A stretch of 64,000 nt of DNA, taken from the NCBI RefSeq assembly GCF_013408295.1, contig NZ_JACBYQ010000001.1, positions 1,178,001-1,242,000 of the forward strand, given 5' to 3'. Made by a program: the position numbers and the translations under genes. Numbering within the stretch: the first letter of the stretch is position 1; every line of letters starts with the position of its first letter. This stretch comes from Psychromicrobium silvestre. Its GTDB lineage: Bacteria > Actinomycetota > Actinomycetes > Actinomycetales > Micrococcaceae. The notes under the pieces were generated by a model that did not search any database, was not told the DNA's origin, and worked only from the letters and a program-made list of their open reading frames with translations. Below, one piece after another: positions 47,150-56,068 of the stretch.

Positions 47150-48613
47150 ATGACCTCCGCTCCACAACAAACCACACCGCCAGGAACAACCGGAGAGCTA
47201 GCGGGCAGGCCCAAATCCTCCGGTTATCTGGTGATGATCGCGGGCTCCTTCCTGGGCACCTTCACCATTGGGGCCTCGAATGTGATCATTCCGTCCCTGG
47301 GTAGCGATTTACATGCCGATGGTGCCGGGCAGAGCCTTGTGCTGAGTTCCTATAACGTGCTCTTTGCCGCCGTACTGATCCTCTCGGGACGGCTCGGCGA
47401 TCGCTTCGGCCGCCGCAGGCTTTTCATTACTGGTCTAGTGCTCTTTGCGGCAACTTCCGTTTTCACCAGCCTGGGCAGTTCACTCGTCCCAGTCATTATC
47501 GGCCGCGCCGTGCAGGGACTGGCTGTTGGTCTGCTCTGGCCGCAGGTGCTTGCCACCATCCAAACCAGTTTCACCGGTCCGCTACGAGCCAAGGCAATGT
47601 CGCTCTATGCCGCCGCCGTCGGGCTGGGAACCGGGGTGGGCCAGATTCTGGCCGGCGCCTTGGAAACCGTGAATCTGTTCGGGCTCGGCTGGCGACCGGT
47701 GATGTGGGTCAGCGCGCTGATAGCCCTCGTGCTGGCGGCGCTGAGCTACCGGGTGCGACCGAGCCATTCGGAAGCTCCACTAGCGATGGACCGCACCGGC
47801 TCGGTGCTACTCGGCCTCGCACTGGCCTGCTTCGTTATCTCTTTGACCTTATTCACCTCCGGTGGGGTGCTCTGGGTCGCGGTACTGCTACTCGTCGTCG
47901 CGCTGCTCTGCGGATTTCTCTTCCTTCGCTGGGAGTCCCGGATGGAATCCTCCGGAAAGATCCCGCTCGCGCCACCGTCACTACTCAAAGTCCCGGCGTT
48001 GCGTACCGGACTGCTGATGACTGTGCTGTTCTTCGGCGGTTACGGGGGTTTCCTTTACCAGTTCTCGCTGCTCACTCAGCGCGGCATGCACTACAGCGGA
48101 CTGGCCTCTGGACTAGCCCTGACCTTGTTCGTGCTCTCCTTTGCCATCGCCTCCATCCTGATCCGGAAGATCAATCAGCTGCTTGGAAAGTGGACCATGC
48201 TGATCGGCTCGCTGTTCCAAGCACTGGCAATTCTGGCCCTGGCCATCGAGTTCCTAACCGAAGGCCTCGATGTTCAACAATGGCTGGAACAACTCACCCT
48301 GATTGTGCTTGGCGTGGGTCAGGCGATGATGTTCGGGCCGCTGATCGAGACCGTGCTGGCTCAAATTCCCAACTGGGCAGCCGGTTTGGGCAGCGGTCTC
48401 TTCAGCACCGCGCAGCAACTTGGCTTATCCCTCGGCGTCGCAGTTCTCGGAGGTGCCTTTGTGGTCCTCTTCCAACTGCCAGCCGTGGGATTCGCACTGG
48501 CCTTCACAATCTGCCTAGGCATCCAGTTACTCACCAGCGCCGTCTTCGGCGTGCTGGCCTGGCGCCTGCAAACCTCCACCAACCCCAACCCCAACGCGCG
48601 AGTGCACACTTAA
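47150..48613 (+). CDS. MFS drug/metabolite exporter (DHA2-like)
   Basis: A 487-residue protein with about 14 hydrophobic segments, motif A LSGRLGDRFGRRRLF between segments 2 and 3, and GRAVQGLAVGLLWPQ as in DHA2 exporters. Divergent from an XRE regulator. The last codons (NARVHT and the TAA at 48611-48613) lie inside the left arm of a long palindromic element, so the present C-terminus may have been created when the element arrived. Confidence 0.87.
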   Translation: MTSAPQQTTPPGTTGELAGRPKSSGYLVMIAGSFLGTFTIGASNVIIPSLGSDLHADGAGQSLVLSSYNVLFAAVLILSGRLGDRFGRRRLFITGLVLFAATSVFTSLGSSLVPVIIGRAVQGLAVGLLWPQVLATIQTSFTGPLRAKAMSLYAAAVGLGTGVGQILAGALETVNLFGLGWRPVMWVSALIALVLAALSYRVRPSHSEAPLAMDRTGSVLLGLALACFVISLTLFTSGGVLWVAVLLLVVALLCGFLFLRWESRMESSGKIPLAPPSLLKVPALRTGLLMTVLFFGGYGGFLYQFSLLTQRGMHYSGLASGLALTLFVLSFAIASILIRKINQLLGKWTMLIGSLFQALAILALAIEFLTEGLDVQQWLEQLTLIVLGVGQAMMFGPLIETVLAQIPNWAAGLGSGLFSTAQQLGLSLGVAVLGGAFVVLFQLPAVGFALAFTICLGIQLLTSAVFGVLAWRLQTSTNPNPNARVHT

Positions 48614-48660
48614 CGCCCATGTTTGGTGCCCAGGATAGGCGTTAAGTGTGCACTCGCGCG
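48595..48660. repeat. Palindromic intergenic element, copy 1
   Basis: Perfect 23-bp arms (48595-48617 and 48638-48660) around a 20-nt loop. The arms begin CGCGCGAGTGCACACTTAAC. It sits between the convergent MFS and dppD-F genes and covers the MFS stop codon. A second copy with the same arms, apart from one compensated position, is at 59424-59489. It could end transcription from both sides. Confidence 0.8.
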
Positions 48661-48675
48661 GTGTGTGGAAGTGAT

Positions 48676-50343
48676 TTAGCCGAGCAGACCTCGGTGCGCT
48701 TCCCGACGGGCGGCTTGCTGAACCGGATCGGGTACCGGCAAGGAAGCGATCAGTCGCTTGGTGTAATCGTCCCGCGGCGCCCCCATCACCTGCGAGCCAA
48801 TGCCTTCTTCCACCAGCCGGCCCTTGTAGAGCACACCGACCCATTCCGAAAGCATGTCCACCACGGCCAGGTCGTGGCTAATGAACAAGGCGGCGAAGCC
48901 GAACTCCCGCTGAATTTCCTTGAACAGTTCCAGCACCTTGGCCTGCACCGAAACATCCAGCGCGGAGGTCGGCTCATCGGCGATCAGTAGCTTCGGGTTG
49001 AGCGCCAGCGCCCGGGCGAGCGAGGCGCGTTGCCGCTGGCCACCGGAGAGCTCATGCGGATAGCGATCAGCGTACGACGCCGGCAACTGGACTGCCTCAA
49101 GCAGCTCACCAACCTTTTTGCGCACCTGAGCGGGCGAATCCGGGGTATGAATCAGCAGTGGCTCGGCCACGCACTCACCGATTTTGAGCTGTGGGTTGAA
49201 GGAGGCTGCCGGATCCTGGAAGACAAACCCAATGTCCTTCCGCAGCGGCTTGAAGGTCCGCTCCCGGAAGTCGAGCATCTCGTAGCCCAGCACCTTGAGC
49301 GAGCCGCCGGTGGTCTTATTCAGCCCTGCGATGGCTCTGCCAATCGTGGTCTTGCCCGAGCCGGACTCCCCCACCAGGCCAAAGACCTCGCCGGCGGAGA
49401 TGGTGAAACTCACCTGGTCCACGGCCCGGAAACCCGCCCGGCCAAACCTACCCGGATACTCGATCACCAGGTCCTTCGCAGATACCAACACCTCGGCGTC
49501 CTGATGTGCCCGCTCGGTCAGCCCCGCAGAGGCAGAATGGCGGCCCAAATGGGGCACCGCAGCCAGCAAAGCCTTGGTGTACTCCTGCTGTGGCGCGGAG
49601 AAAAGCTCTTCGGCGCTAGCTTCCTCAACCACATCGCCCTTGTACATCACCACTACCCGGTCGGCCAGATCGGCCACCACCCCCATATTGTGAGTGATCA
49701 GCACAATGGCGGTGCCAAACTTATCCCGGACATCGCGGAGCAATTCAAGGATCTCGGCTTGCACCGTGACATCGAGCGCCGTGGTTGGTTCATCGGCCAC
49801 GATCAGTGCCGGGTTCAGCGCTAGAGCCGCGGCAATCACCACTCGCTGTTTCTGCCCGCCGGAGAACTGATGCGGATAGTAATCCACCCGCTTTTCCGGT
49901 TCCGGCATGCCTACCTTGCGCAGCGCCTCAATGGCTGCTGCCTTGGCTTCCTTACGGGAGATCTTGCTGCCGTCCTTGGCTCGGTGTGCTCGGAGCCCTT
50001 CGGCGATCTGCCAGCCCACAGTGTAGACCGGGTTGAGCGCCGTGGAGGGCTCCTGGAAGACCATCGAGACGTCCCGACCGCGCACCGAACGTAGTTCCCG
50101 ATTAGAAATCGAGACCACATCGTGGCCGTTCACCAAAACCACCCCGGAACTCACCGCTGTCTCCGGCAAGAGACCGAGGATGGTTTTGGCCGTGACCGTC
50201 TTTCCCGAGCCGGATTCACCCACAATGGCAACCACTTCGCCGGGCGCAACGCTCAGGCCGACGTCGTCAACCGCTTTGACGTCTCCGCCGTCGGTGGCGA
50301 AGGTGACCTTCAAGTGCTCAATCTCGAGGACCTTTTCGCTCAT
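48676..50343 (-). CDS. Oligopeptide ABC transporter, fused DppD-DppF ATPase
   Basis: A 556-residue tandem ATPase with two complete cassettes: GESGSGKTVTAKTILGL with FSGGQKQRVVIA and VADEPTTALDVTVQ, then GESGSGKTTIGRAIAGL with LSGGQRQRASLA and IADEPTSALDVSVQ. It powers peptide or nickel/peptide import with the permeases upstream. ATG 50343 (MSEKVLEIEHL) overlaps the dppC stop by 4 nt and has GGGAG ahead. The frame open to 50559 is only dppC antiframe sequence. Confidence 0.92.
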   Translation of the reverse strand: MSEKVLEIEHLKVTFATDGGDVKAVDDVGLSVAPGEVVAIVGESGSGKTVTAKTILGLLPETAVSSGVVLVNGHDVVSISNRELRSVRGRDVSMVFQEPSTALNPVYTVGWQIAEGLRAHRAKDGSKISRKEAKAAAIEALRKVGMPEPEKRVDYYPHQFSGGQKQRVVIAAALALNPALIVADEPTTALDVTVQAEILELLRDVRDKFGTAIVLITHNMGVVADLADRVVVMYKGDVVEEASAEELFSAPQQEYTKALLAAVPHLGRHSASAGLTERAHQDAEVLVSAKDLVIEYPGRFGRAGFRAVDQVSFTISAGEVFGLVGESGSGKTTIGRAIAGLNKTTGGSLKVLGYEMLDFRERTFKPLRKDIGFVFQDPAASFNPQLKIGECVAEPLLIHTPDSPAQVRKKVGELLEAVQLPASYADRYPHELSGGQRQRASLARALALNPKLLIADEPTSALDVSVQAKVLELFKEIQREFGFAALFISHDLAVVDMLSEWVGVLYKGRLVEEGIGSQVMGAPRDDYTKRLIASLPVPDPVQQAARREAHRGLLG

Positions 50344-51329
50344 GCTGCTGCTCCCTGCGGGTCCTGAGCCACTTGGCTCGTTTTCTTCTTGCCGGCCCGG
50401 CGGCGACCGCGCAGCCGGGGGTCGTTCAGATCGTTCATGCTCTCGCCCACTAGGGTCAGCCCCAGCACGGTCAGCACAATGGCCGCACCCGGGAAGACAC
50501 CCGTCCACCAGATTCCGCTGGTGGCGTCCGCGAGCGCCTTGTTGAGGTCGAAGCCCCATTCGGCGGCGGCGGTCGGCTCGATGCCGAAGCCCAGGAAGCC
50601 CAGTCCGGCCAGGGTCAGGATTGCCTCCGAGGAGTTCAGCGTAAAGATCAACGGCAGGCTTCGAGTGGCATTTTTAAAGATATGCCTGCCCACGATCCGC
50701 CAGGTAGAAGCGCCGACCACCTTGGCGGATTCCACGAAGGGTTCCGCCTTAAGTCGAATGGTCTCCGCCCGAATTACCCGGAAGTACTGTGGCACAAAGA
50801 CCACTGTGATGGAGATAGCTGCCGCGAAGATGCCGCCCCAGAGGTCGGAGCGCCCGCCGCTAATGATGATCGACATCACGATGGCCAAGAGCAGGGAGGG
50901 GAAGGCAAAGATAGCGTCCGCTATTACCACCAGCACCCGGTCCAGCCAGCCGCCGATATAGCCGGAGAGCAGGCCGAGGATCACACCTAAGAAGATCGAG
51001 AGCAGCACCGCGATGACAATCACCGAGATCGCGGTCTGCGCACCCCACATCGTCCGAGAGAAAACGTCGTAACCGCCCACTGTGGTGCCCCAGATGTGTT
51101 CCGCTGAAGGAGCCGCCTGGGTGGGGAACTCGCCAGCGGCATTGCTCAGCTGGCTAAAGCCATAGGGGGCGATCAGCGGTGCGAAGATTGCCGCCAGCAC
51201 GAACAAGCCGGTCAGCACGGTGCCGACAATCAGCATGCCGCGTTGCAGCCCGACGCTGATTCGCAAGTGCGAAACGATTGGCAAGCGGGAGAGGAACGAT
51301 GGCTTGCGCACCGAAGGAAGAGCAGTCAT
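50340..51329 (-). CDS. dppC: Oligopeptide ABC transporter permease DppC
   Basis: A 329-residue permease with an N-terminal segment (LIVGTVLTGLFVLAAIFAPL), the GTTVGGYDVFSRTMWGAQTA loop, and about six segments in the BPD_transp_1 fold, with the EAA-type loop ESAKVVGASTWRIVGRHIFK. Its ATG is 1 nt from the dppB stop (TGATATG). It pairs with DppB. Confidence 0.92.
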   Translation of the reverse strand: MTALPSVRKPSFLSRLPIVSHLRISVGLQRGMLIVGTVLTGLFVLAAIFAPLIAPYGFSQLSNAAGEFPTQAAPSAEHIWGTTVGGYDVFSRTMWGAQTAISVIVIAVLLSIFLGVILGLLSGYIGGWLDRVLVVIADAIFAFPSLLLAIVMSIIISGGRSDLWGGIFAAAISITVVFVPQYFRVIRAETIRLKAEPFVESAKVVGASTWRIVGRHIFKNATRSLPLIFTLNSSEAILTLAGLGFLGFGIEPTAAAEWGFDLNKALADATSGIWWTGVFPGAAIVLTVLGLTLVGESMNDLNDPRLRGRRRAGKKKTSQVAQDPQGAAA

Positions 51330-51330
51330 A

Positions 51331-52416
51331 TCAGTACCTCACTCGCGGGTCGATGAGCGCAGCGATCACGTCTACCAGGAAGTTGGTCACTGCCACCAAC
51401 ACAGCGAGCAGAGCGACGATGCCCTGCACGGCGACGAAGTCGCGACTTCCTAGGTACTGTGCCAGCTGGAAGCCCAGCCCCTTCCATTCGAAGGTGGTTT
51501 CGGTTAGCACCGCACCGCCCAGCAGCATGGCGATCTGCAGGCCCATCACCGTAATGATCGGGATCAGCGCAGGCTTATAGGCGTGCTTGGTGACTAAGCG
51601 GAATTCGCTCACCCCGCGGGAACGTCCGGCCTCAACATAGTCCCGGCCCAGGGTGCCAATCACATTGGTGCGGACCAGGCGTAGGAAGACGCCACCGGTA
51701 AGCAGGCCAAGGGCGACGGCGGGCAGCACGGCATGTTGCAATACATCACCGAGCGCGGCCATATTGCCGCTGCGGATGGCATCAAGGAAATAGATGCCGG
51801 TGGGTGAACTGAGCTGCTGTAAGGCCAATGCGTTCTCGGTATCGGCGCGCCCGGCCACCGGGAACCAACCGAGCCAGACGGAAAAAATAAGTTTCAACAG
51901 CAAACCGGCGAAGAACACCGGAGTTGCATAGCCCAGGATGGCGAAAATTCGCAGCCCAGCGTCGGGCCACTTATCCCGGAATTTCGCGGCCAGCATGCCG
52001 AGCGGAATGCCAATTAGTAACGCCACGATCAGCGCGAAGAAAGCCAATTCGAGAGTTGCCGAGCCGTAGGTCAGCAGCACCTGGGTGATCGGCTGGTTAT
52101 CCAGGGTGCTGCCGAAGTTTCCGGTCAGAATATGGCCGAGGTATTCGAAGTACTGGACGAAGATTGGACGGTCATAGCCCGCATCGTGGATTTTGACTGC
52201 CAGTTGCTCGGGCGGTAATTTGCCGCCCAGGGCAGCCGTGATCGGGTCACCGGTGACCCGCATCAGGAAGAAGACCAGGGTGACCAAAATAAAAATGGTC
52301 GGGATGATCAAGAGGAATCGGACCAGGATGTATCGTCCCAAGCCGCCGCCGGAACCTTTGGCTTTTTTGAGCGCGGCAGGTTCTAGCTCCGCGGGAGATT
52401 CTATGAGTGCAGTCAT
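51331..52416 (-). CDS. dppB: Oligopeptide ABC transporter permease DppB
   Basis: A 361-residue permease. A cytoplasmic leader is followed by RYILVRFLLIIPTIFILVTL and VFFLMRVTGDPI, characteristic of DppB, and the EAA-like loop YVEAGRSRGVSEFRLVTKHA. It is separated from dppA upstream by 98 bp that hold a strong 16-bp hairpin. Confidence 0.92.
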   Translation of the reverse strand: MTALIESPAELEPAALKKAKGSGGGLGRYILVRFLLIIPTIFILVTLVFFLMRVTGDPITAALGGKLPPEQLAVKIHDAGYDRPIFVQYFEYLGHILTGNFGSTLDNQPITQVLLTYGSATLELAFFALIVALLIGIPLGMLAAKFRDKWPDAGLRIFAILGYATPVFFAGLLLKLIFSVWLGWFPVAGRADTENALALQQLSSPTGIYFLDAIRSGNMAALGDVLQHAVLPAVALGLLTGGVFLRLVRTNVIGTLGRDYVEAGRSRGVSEFRLVTKHAYKPALIPIITVMGLQIAMLLGGAVLTETTFEWKGLGFQLAQYLGSRDFVAVQGIVALLAVLVAVTNFLVDVIAALIDPRVRY

Positions 52417-52473
52417 TTGTGCCTTTTAGTTGGTGCCCAGGATTGAGGCAGAGAGCTCAAGCCGATGGGCATG

Positions 52474-52508
52474 GTTTGGGGCAGGGTGCGCTGCACCCTG
52501 CCCCAAAC
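52474..52508 (-). terminator. 16-bp hairpin between dppA and dppB
   Basis: Arms 52474-52489 and 52493-52508 are perfect complements with a 3-nt loop (GCT). It lies 6 nt after the dppA stop. Such stem-loops after solute-binding-protein genes usually give partial termination or protect the dppA mRNA so the binding protein is made in excess. Confidence 0.75.
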
Positions 52509-52514
52509 GAGTCA

Positions 52515-54152
52515 TTACTTCTTGGAAATTACAGCCAGACGGAACTTGAAGGCTGCGTCCAACGTGGTGTCCACGCCGTCGACATTTTTCCCGGCAACCG
52601 CAATCTGGTTACCCTGCAAAAGCGGCAGAGTGGAAAGATCCTTGGCTTCTAGCTCCTGGATCTGACCGATCAGCTCGGCGCGCTTCGCCTTGTCACTGGT
52701 GCCCTGCTGCTCGGAGATCAGCTTCTGCACCTCTGCGTTGTCATAGTGGTTGTGCAGGAAGTTGTCCTTGACGAAGAACGGGGTCAGGTAGTTATCCGCA
52801 TCGGAGTAATCCGGGAACCAGCCCAGCTGGTACACCGGGTAGAGATCCTTGGTGCGGTCCTTGGAGTACTGGGTCCATTCGGTGGACTGCAGGTTCACCT
52901 TGAACAGCCCGGACTTCTCCAGCTGATCCTTAACCTTGGCGTATTCGTCGCCCGAGCTCGGTCCATAGTGGTCCGGGTTGTACTGCAGGTTGACCGTTAC
53001 CGGGCCGCTAATCCCGGCATCGGAAAGACGCTGCTTGGCCTTGTCCAGGCTCGGTGCGCCGCTGCCATCGCCATAGAGCGACTTGAGCGGCTCGGTAGCA
53101 CCGGGCAGTCCGGAGACCACGGGGGAATAGGCCGGAGTGTAGGTGCCCTTGTAAACATCCTCAGAAATCGCCTTACGATCAACCAGATCGGCAATCGCCT
53201 GACGCACCGCGAGGGCCTTCTTTGGATCAGCCTCGGGGGTCTTCGTCCCGAAGGGCATGGTGTCGAAGTTGAAGACCATATAGCGCAACTCGCCGCCGGG
53301 GCCGGTGTGCACCGTGACGTTGTCCTTGGTCTTCAGGTCGCCAATATCTGTTGCGCTCAGGCTGCGCCAGGCCACGTCGATCTTATTGGTCTGAATATCG
53401 AGCTTGAGGTTATTGGAATTGGCGTAGTACTGAACATTGACCACATCGGTCTTAGCCTTTTCTACCAAGCCGACATAGCCCGGATTGGCTTTCAAGCTGA
53501 CCAGTTGGTTCTTGGTGTAGCTGGTCACGTCGTAGGCGCCCGCAAAAGGATGCGCCTTGGCGATGTCCTCGTCGGTCATCAACTTATCGGCCGGGAAGAC
53601 CTCGTCATCGACGATCGGTCCGGCCGAGGAGGTCAGCACACCCGGGAAGGTCTGGTCATTGGGCTGCTTGAGCGTGAAGACCACGGTGTTGGCATCGGGG
53701 GTGGCGATGCTGGCCAAGTTGGTGAGCAGCGAGGCCGGGCCGTTCTCATCATTGATCTTGATGATCCGGTCGAAGCTGAACTTCACGTCCTTGGAATCAA
53801 GGGTGTGCCCATTGGCGAACTTGAGGTTCGGTCGGAGCTTGACCGTGTACTCGGTCGGCTTGGTGAAGGATGCGGACTCCGCGAGATCCGGCTCCACCTC
53901 GTTCCCCTGCGGTTTGATATTGACCAGGAAGGGGTAGACCTGAGTCTCCATGAACAGCGAGCCATTGTCATAGGATCCGGCCGGGTCAAGGGCCACCACT
54001 TTATCGGTGGTGCCAATGGTCAGTGAGCCGCCGGAGGTCCCGCCCGTGGTGTTCCCGGTGTTTCCAGCCGGGCCGGTGCAGGCCGTGAGTGCCAACGCGG
54101 ATACGCCAGCGAAGGCTGCGATATACCGCAACCTGGAAGTGTTCTTAGACAT
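52515..54152 (-). CDS. dppA: Peptide-binding lipoprotein DppA/OppA
   Basis: A 545-residue extracytoplasmic binding protein (SBP family 5). The signal peptide and lipobox ALTAC lie near residue 24. Family blocks EPDLAESASFTKPTEYTVKL and NGHTLDSKDVKFSFDRI are present, as is QLGWFPDYSDADNYLTPFF in the second lobe. It delivers peptides to DppBC. It is the first gene of the dpp operon. Confidence 0.93.
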   Translation of the reverse strand: MSKNTSRLRYIAAFAGVSALALTACTGPAGNTGNTTGGTSGGSLTIGTTDKVVALDPAGSYDNGSLFMETQVYPFLVNIKPQGNEVEPDLAESASFTKPTEYTVKLRPNLKFANGHTLDSKDVKFSFDRIIKINDENGPASLLTNLASIATPDANTVVFTLKQPNDQTFPGVLTSSAGPIVDDEVFPADKLMTDEDIAKAHPFAGAYDVTSYTKNQLVSLKANPGYVGLVEKAKTDVVNVQYYANSNNLKLDIQTNKIDVAWRSLSATDIGDLKTKDNVTVHTGPGGELRYMVFNFDTMPFGTKTPEADPKKALAVRQAIADLVDRKAISEDVYKGTYTPAYSPVVSGLPGATEPLKSLYGDGSGAPSLDKAKQRLSDAGISGPVTVNLQYNPDHYGPSSGDEYAKVKDQLEKSGLFKVNLQSTEWTQYSKDRTKDLYPVYQLGWFPDYSDADNYLTPFFVKDNFLHNHYDNAEVQKLISEQQGTSDKAKRAELIGQIQELEAKDLSTLPLLQGNQIAVAGKNVDGVDTTLDAAFKFRLAVISKK

Positions 54153-54284
54153 CTGAGAACTTTCTTTCGATGAGTGATCTACGCCGCCTCTGCCCCCGCA
54201 GATGTGAACCAGCGCACAATCATGATCCTCTGTTTTTACCAGAGATACCAGAAGTTGTCCCCTTGGCGGTGATTTTGCAACCAG

Positions 54285-54977
54285 TTAGTTACCAAGCGCA
54301 ACCCGGCTACAAGCCGCGAAATCACCGAAGATCCGAGCCGCAGCCCGCTCTCTGGGAACTGCTCCACGTGCGAACTCGGCGAGCAGGTCCTCGGTCGATT
54401 CCGCGCCCAGGTCCTGATCCATTCCGCTATCCAACCAGGCTTTGAGCAGTGGCTCATCGAGTTCAAGATGGAATTGCAGGCCCAGTGCGCTGCCGAATCT
54501 AAAAGCCTGATTGGCGCAGCCCTCGGTGCTGGCCAATAGTTCAGCTCCTTCCGGAAGCCTCGCGTTGTCGGTGTGCCAGTGCACGACGTCGAGCCCGGCC
54601 AGGATTGCCAACTCACCGGTGGCTTGAACCGGCCCGAGGCCGATCTCCCGGCTCGCCGCATAGTCAATACCGGCGTCGAGCGCGAGTGCAATGATCTGGT
54701 GCCCCAAACAGACGCCCAGCACGGGAAGCCCCATCTGGATCGCTGATCGAACTAGCGCCCGCTCCTGCCCGAGGGCCGGATAGTTTTGGGTATCCCCGGC
54801 ATCCATCGGTCCACCCATGAGTACGACGCCGGCCAGCTCACTCAGCGGAGGCAACTCAGGTTGCGCCTCGGTGAGCAGATTGCGCAGCCGCCAAGGCACA
54901 CTCTTCGCGTCCAGGGCGGAGGCGATCAGGCCGGGGCCTTCGACGGCAACATGCTGCAGAATCAACACATATTTCAC
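54285..54977 (-). CDS. Class I glutamine amidotransferase-like protein
   Basis: A 231-residue GATase1-fold protein with the nucleophile elbow GLPVLGVCLGHQIIALAL (Cys in VCLGHQ) and LGLQFHLELDE supplying His and Glu. VVLMGGPMDAGDTQNYPAL is typical of stand-alone GMP-synthase-like amidotransferases such as YfeJ/GAT types. GTG 54977 (VKYVLILQHVAVEGP) is where the family fold starts; the much longer frame to 55289 overlaps the divergent PEBP gene and is rejected. The substrate is unknown. Confidence 0.82.
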   Translation of the reverse strand: MKYVLILQHVAVEGPGLIASALDAKSVPWRLRNLLTEAQPELPPLSELAGVVLMGGPMDAGDTQNYPALGQERALVRSAIQMGLPVLGVCLGHQIIALALDAGIDYAASREIGLGPVQATGELAILAGLDVVHWHTDNARLPEGAELLASTEGCANQAFRFGSALGLQFHLELDEPLLKAWLDSGMDQDLGAESTEDLLAEFARGAVPRERAAARIFGDFAACSRVALGN

Positions 54978-55088
54978 AGCACCAACTCTATTGCCCTGCT
55001 CCGCGAAGAGGGGAGCCCGGCAGCCGGTATCTGCTAGCGTTTGGCACTGTTGGGCTGAACGGTCCGGCGGTTCACGAAGGGACTCCTT

Positions 55089-55640
55089 ATGGCTGTCAGC
55101 TTGCTCGGAAAGTTGTTGCGAAAAGTGCGTCCTGACGAAAATAGAAGCAGTTGGTACGCTCCAGAACTCGCTGCGGAGGAAACTCTTCAGGTACAAAGCA
55201 CGGCTTTCCAGGACGGGCAGGCCATCCCGCTGACTCATTCGGGTAAGGGCCGGGGAGACAACCTCTCCCCTGCGCTCTCCTGGTCCCAAGCTCCGGCGGG
55301 CACTAAGCAGCTGTTACTGATCATCGAGGATATCGATGTGCCTTTGCCGCGACCGATTATTCACACCATCGCAGCGCTTTCACCGAGCCTCCTTGGACTT
55401 CCGGAAGGTTCTTTGAATCAAGAGGATGAAAATATTCGTTTTCTGCCGGCATCCTTCGGCAGTCATGGCTATGCCGGGCCTCGCCCGCTTCCCGGGCACG
55501 GTGTGCACCGCTATGGCTTCCAGCTCTTCGCTTTGGACCGGCCGCTGGGCGAGGAGCCGAAGAATGTGGCCGCCCTGCTTGAACTGGTTCGCGGACATGT
55601 CTTAGCCCGCGGCCGTCTCACCGGCATTCAGGAGGGCTAG
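55089..55640 (+). CDS. YbhB/YbcL-type PEBP family protein
   Basis: A 183-residue phosphatidylethanolamine-binding-fold protein. Its conserved blocks are GDNLSPALSWSQAPAGTKQL, IEDIDVPLPRPIIHTIAAL (ligand pocket) and YAGPRPLPGHGVHRYGFQLF. Bacterial members have no firmly known function. GAAGGGA precedes ATG 55089. It is convergent with the DUF1801 gene, 4 bp apart. Confidence 0.85.
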   Translation: MAVSLLGKLLRKVRPDENRSSWYAPELAAEETLQVQSTAFQDGQAIPLTHSGKGRGDNLSPALSWSQAPAGTKQLLLIIEDIDVPLPRPIIHTIAALSPSLLGLPEGSLNQEDENIRFLPASFGSHGYAGPRPLPGHGVHRYGFQLFALDRPLGEEPKNVAALLELVRGHVLARGRLTGIQEG

Positions 55641-55644
55641 AAGT

Positions 55645-56043
55645 TCAGTCCTGTTGAGCCTTGAGTTTTCGCCAGCCACCAGCCCGGTTGTTCGCGATGA
55701 TCTGTTGGAACATCGTACTGAGCGCGTCACGGTTAATTAAGTCTCCTTCGCGGAAGGAGACTGTGCGAGCCGTCTTATTCTGATGTCCTGCGGTGATGAT
55801 GCCCTCCGGATCAGGCACCATGCCGCCGTCGTAGATGAACACGTTCACATGGTCCTTTGCGGCTAACAGGGCACAGATATTTCCCTGCAACACGAAATAG
55901 GGCTGGACCGTGCGCTTAATGGTCTCGGTAACCTCTGGATCGGCGGCGTGCACCAGTTCCCGAACCTCACGGCAGATCGCTTGCTGCCAAGCAGGCAAGG
56001 AAGCGATATAGGCATCCACCATTGGATCGATAACGTAGCTCAT
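55645..56043 (-). CDS. DUF1801 domain protein
   Basis: A 132-residue protein in the YdhG/DUF1801 fold (YIASLPAWQQAICREVRELV; ETIKRTVQPYFVLQGNICAL; VNVFIYDGG). No catalytic residues are established for the family. It starts 25 bp after mnmA's stop in the same direction. Confidence 0.75.
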   Translation of the reverse strand: MSYVIDPMVDAYIASLPAWQQAICREVRELVHAADPEVTETIKRTVQPYFVLQGNICALLAAKDHVNVFIYDGGMVPDPEGIITAGHQNKTARTVSFREGDLINRDALSTMFQQIIANNRAGGWRKLKAQQD

Positions 56044-56068
56044 GAGCTGCCTTTGTTCCGCGGCTTGC

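Noticed and set aside
50344-50559. 72-residue extension of the DppD-F ATPase
   Set aside because: Translates dppC sequence in another frame; the ATG at 50343 matches the normal N-terminus.
52746-54026. Long plus-strand ORF (426 codons) antisense to dppA
   Set aside because: Repetitive V/G/L-rich translation typical of an antisense frame; dppA is unambiguous on the other strand.
54978-55289. Extension of the glutamine amidotransferase-like gene
   Set aside because: Overlaps the divergent PEBP gene and lacks similarity; the fold begins at VKYVLI.
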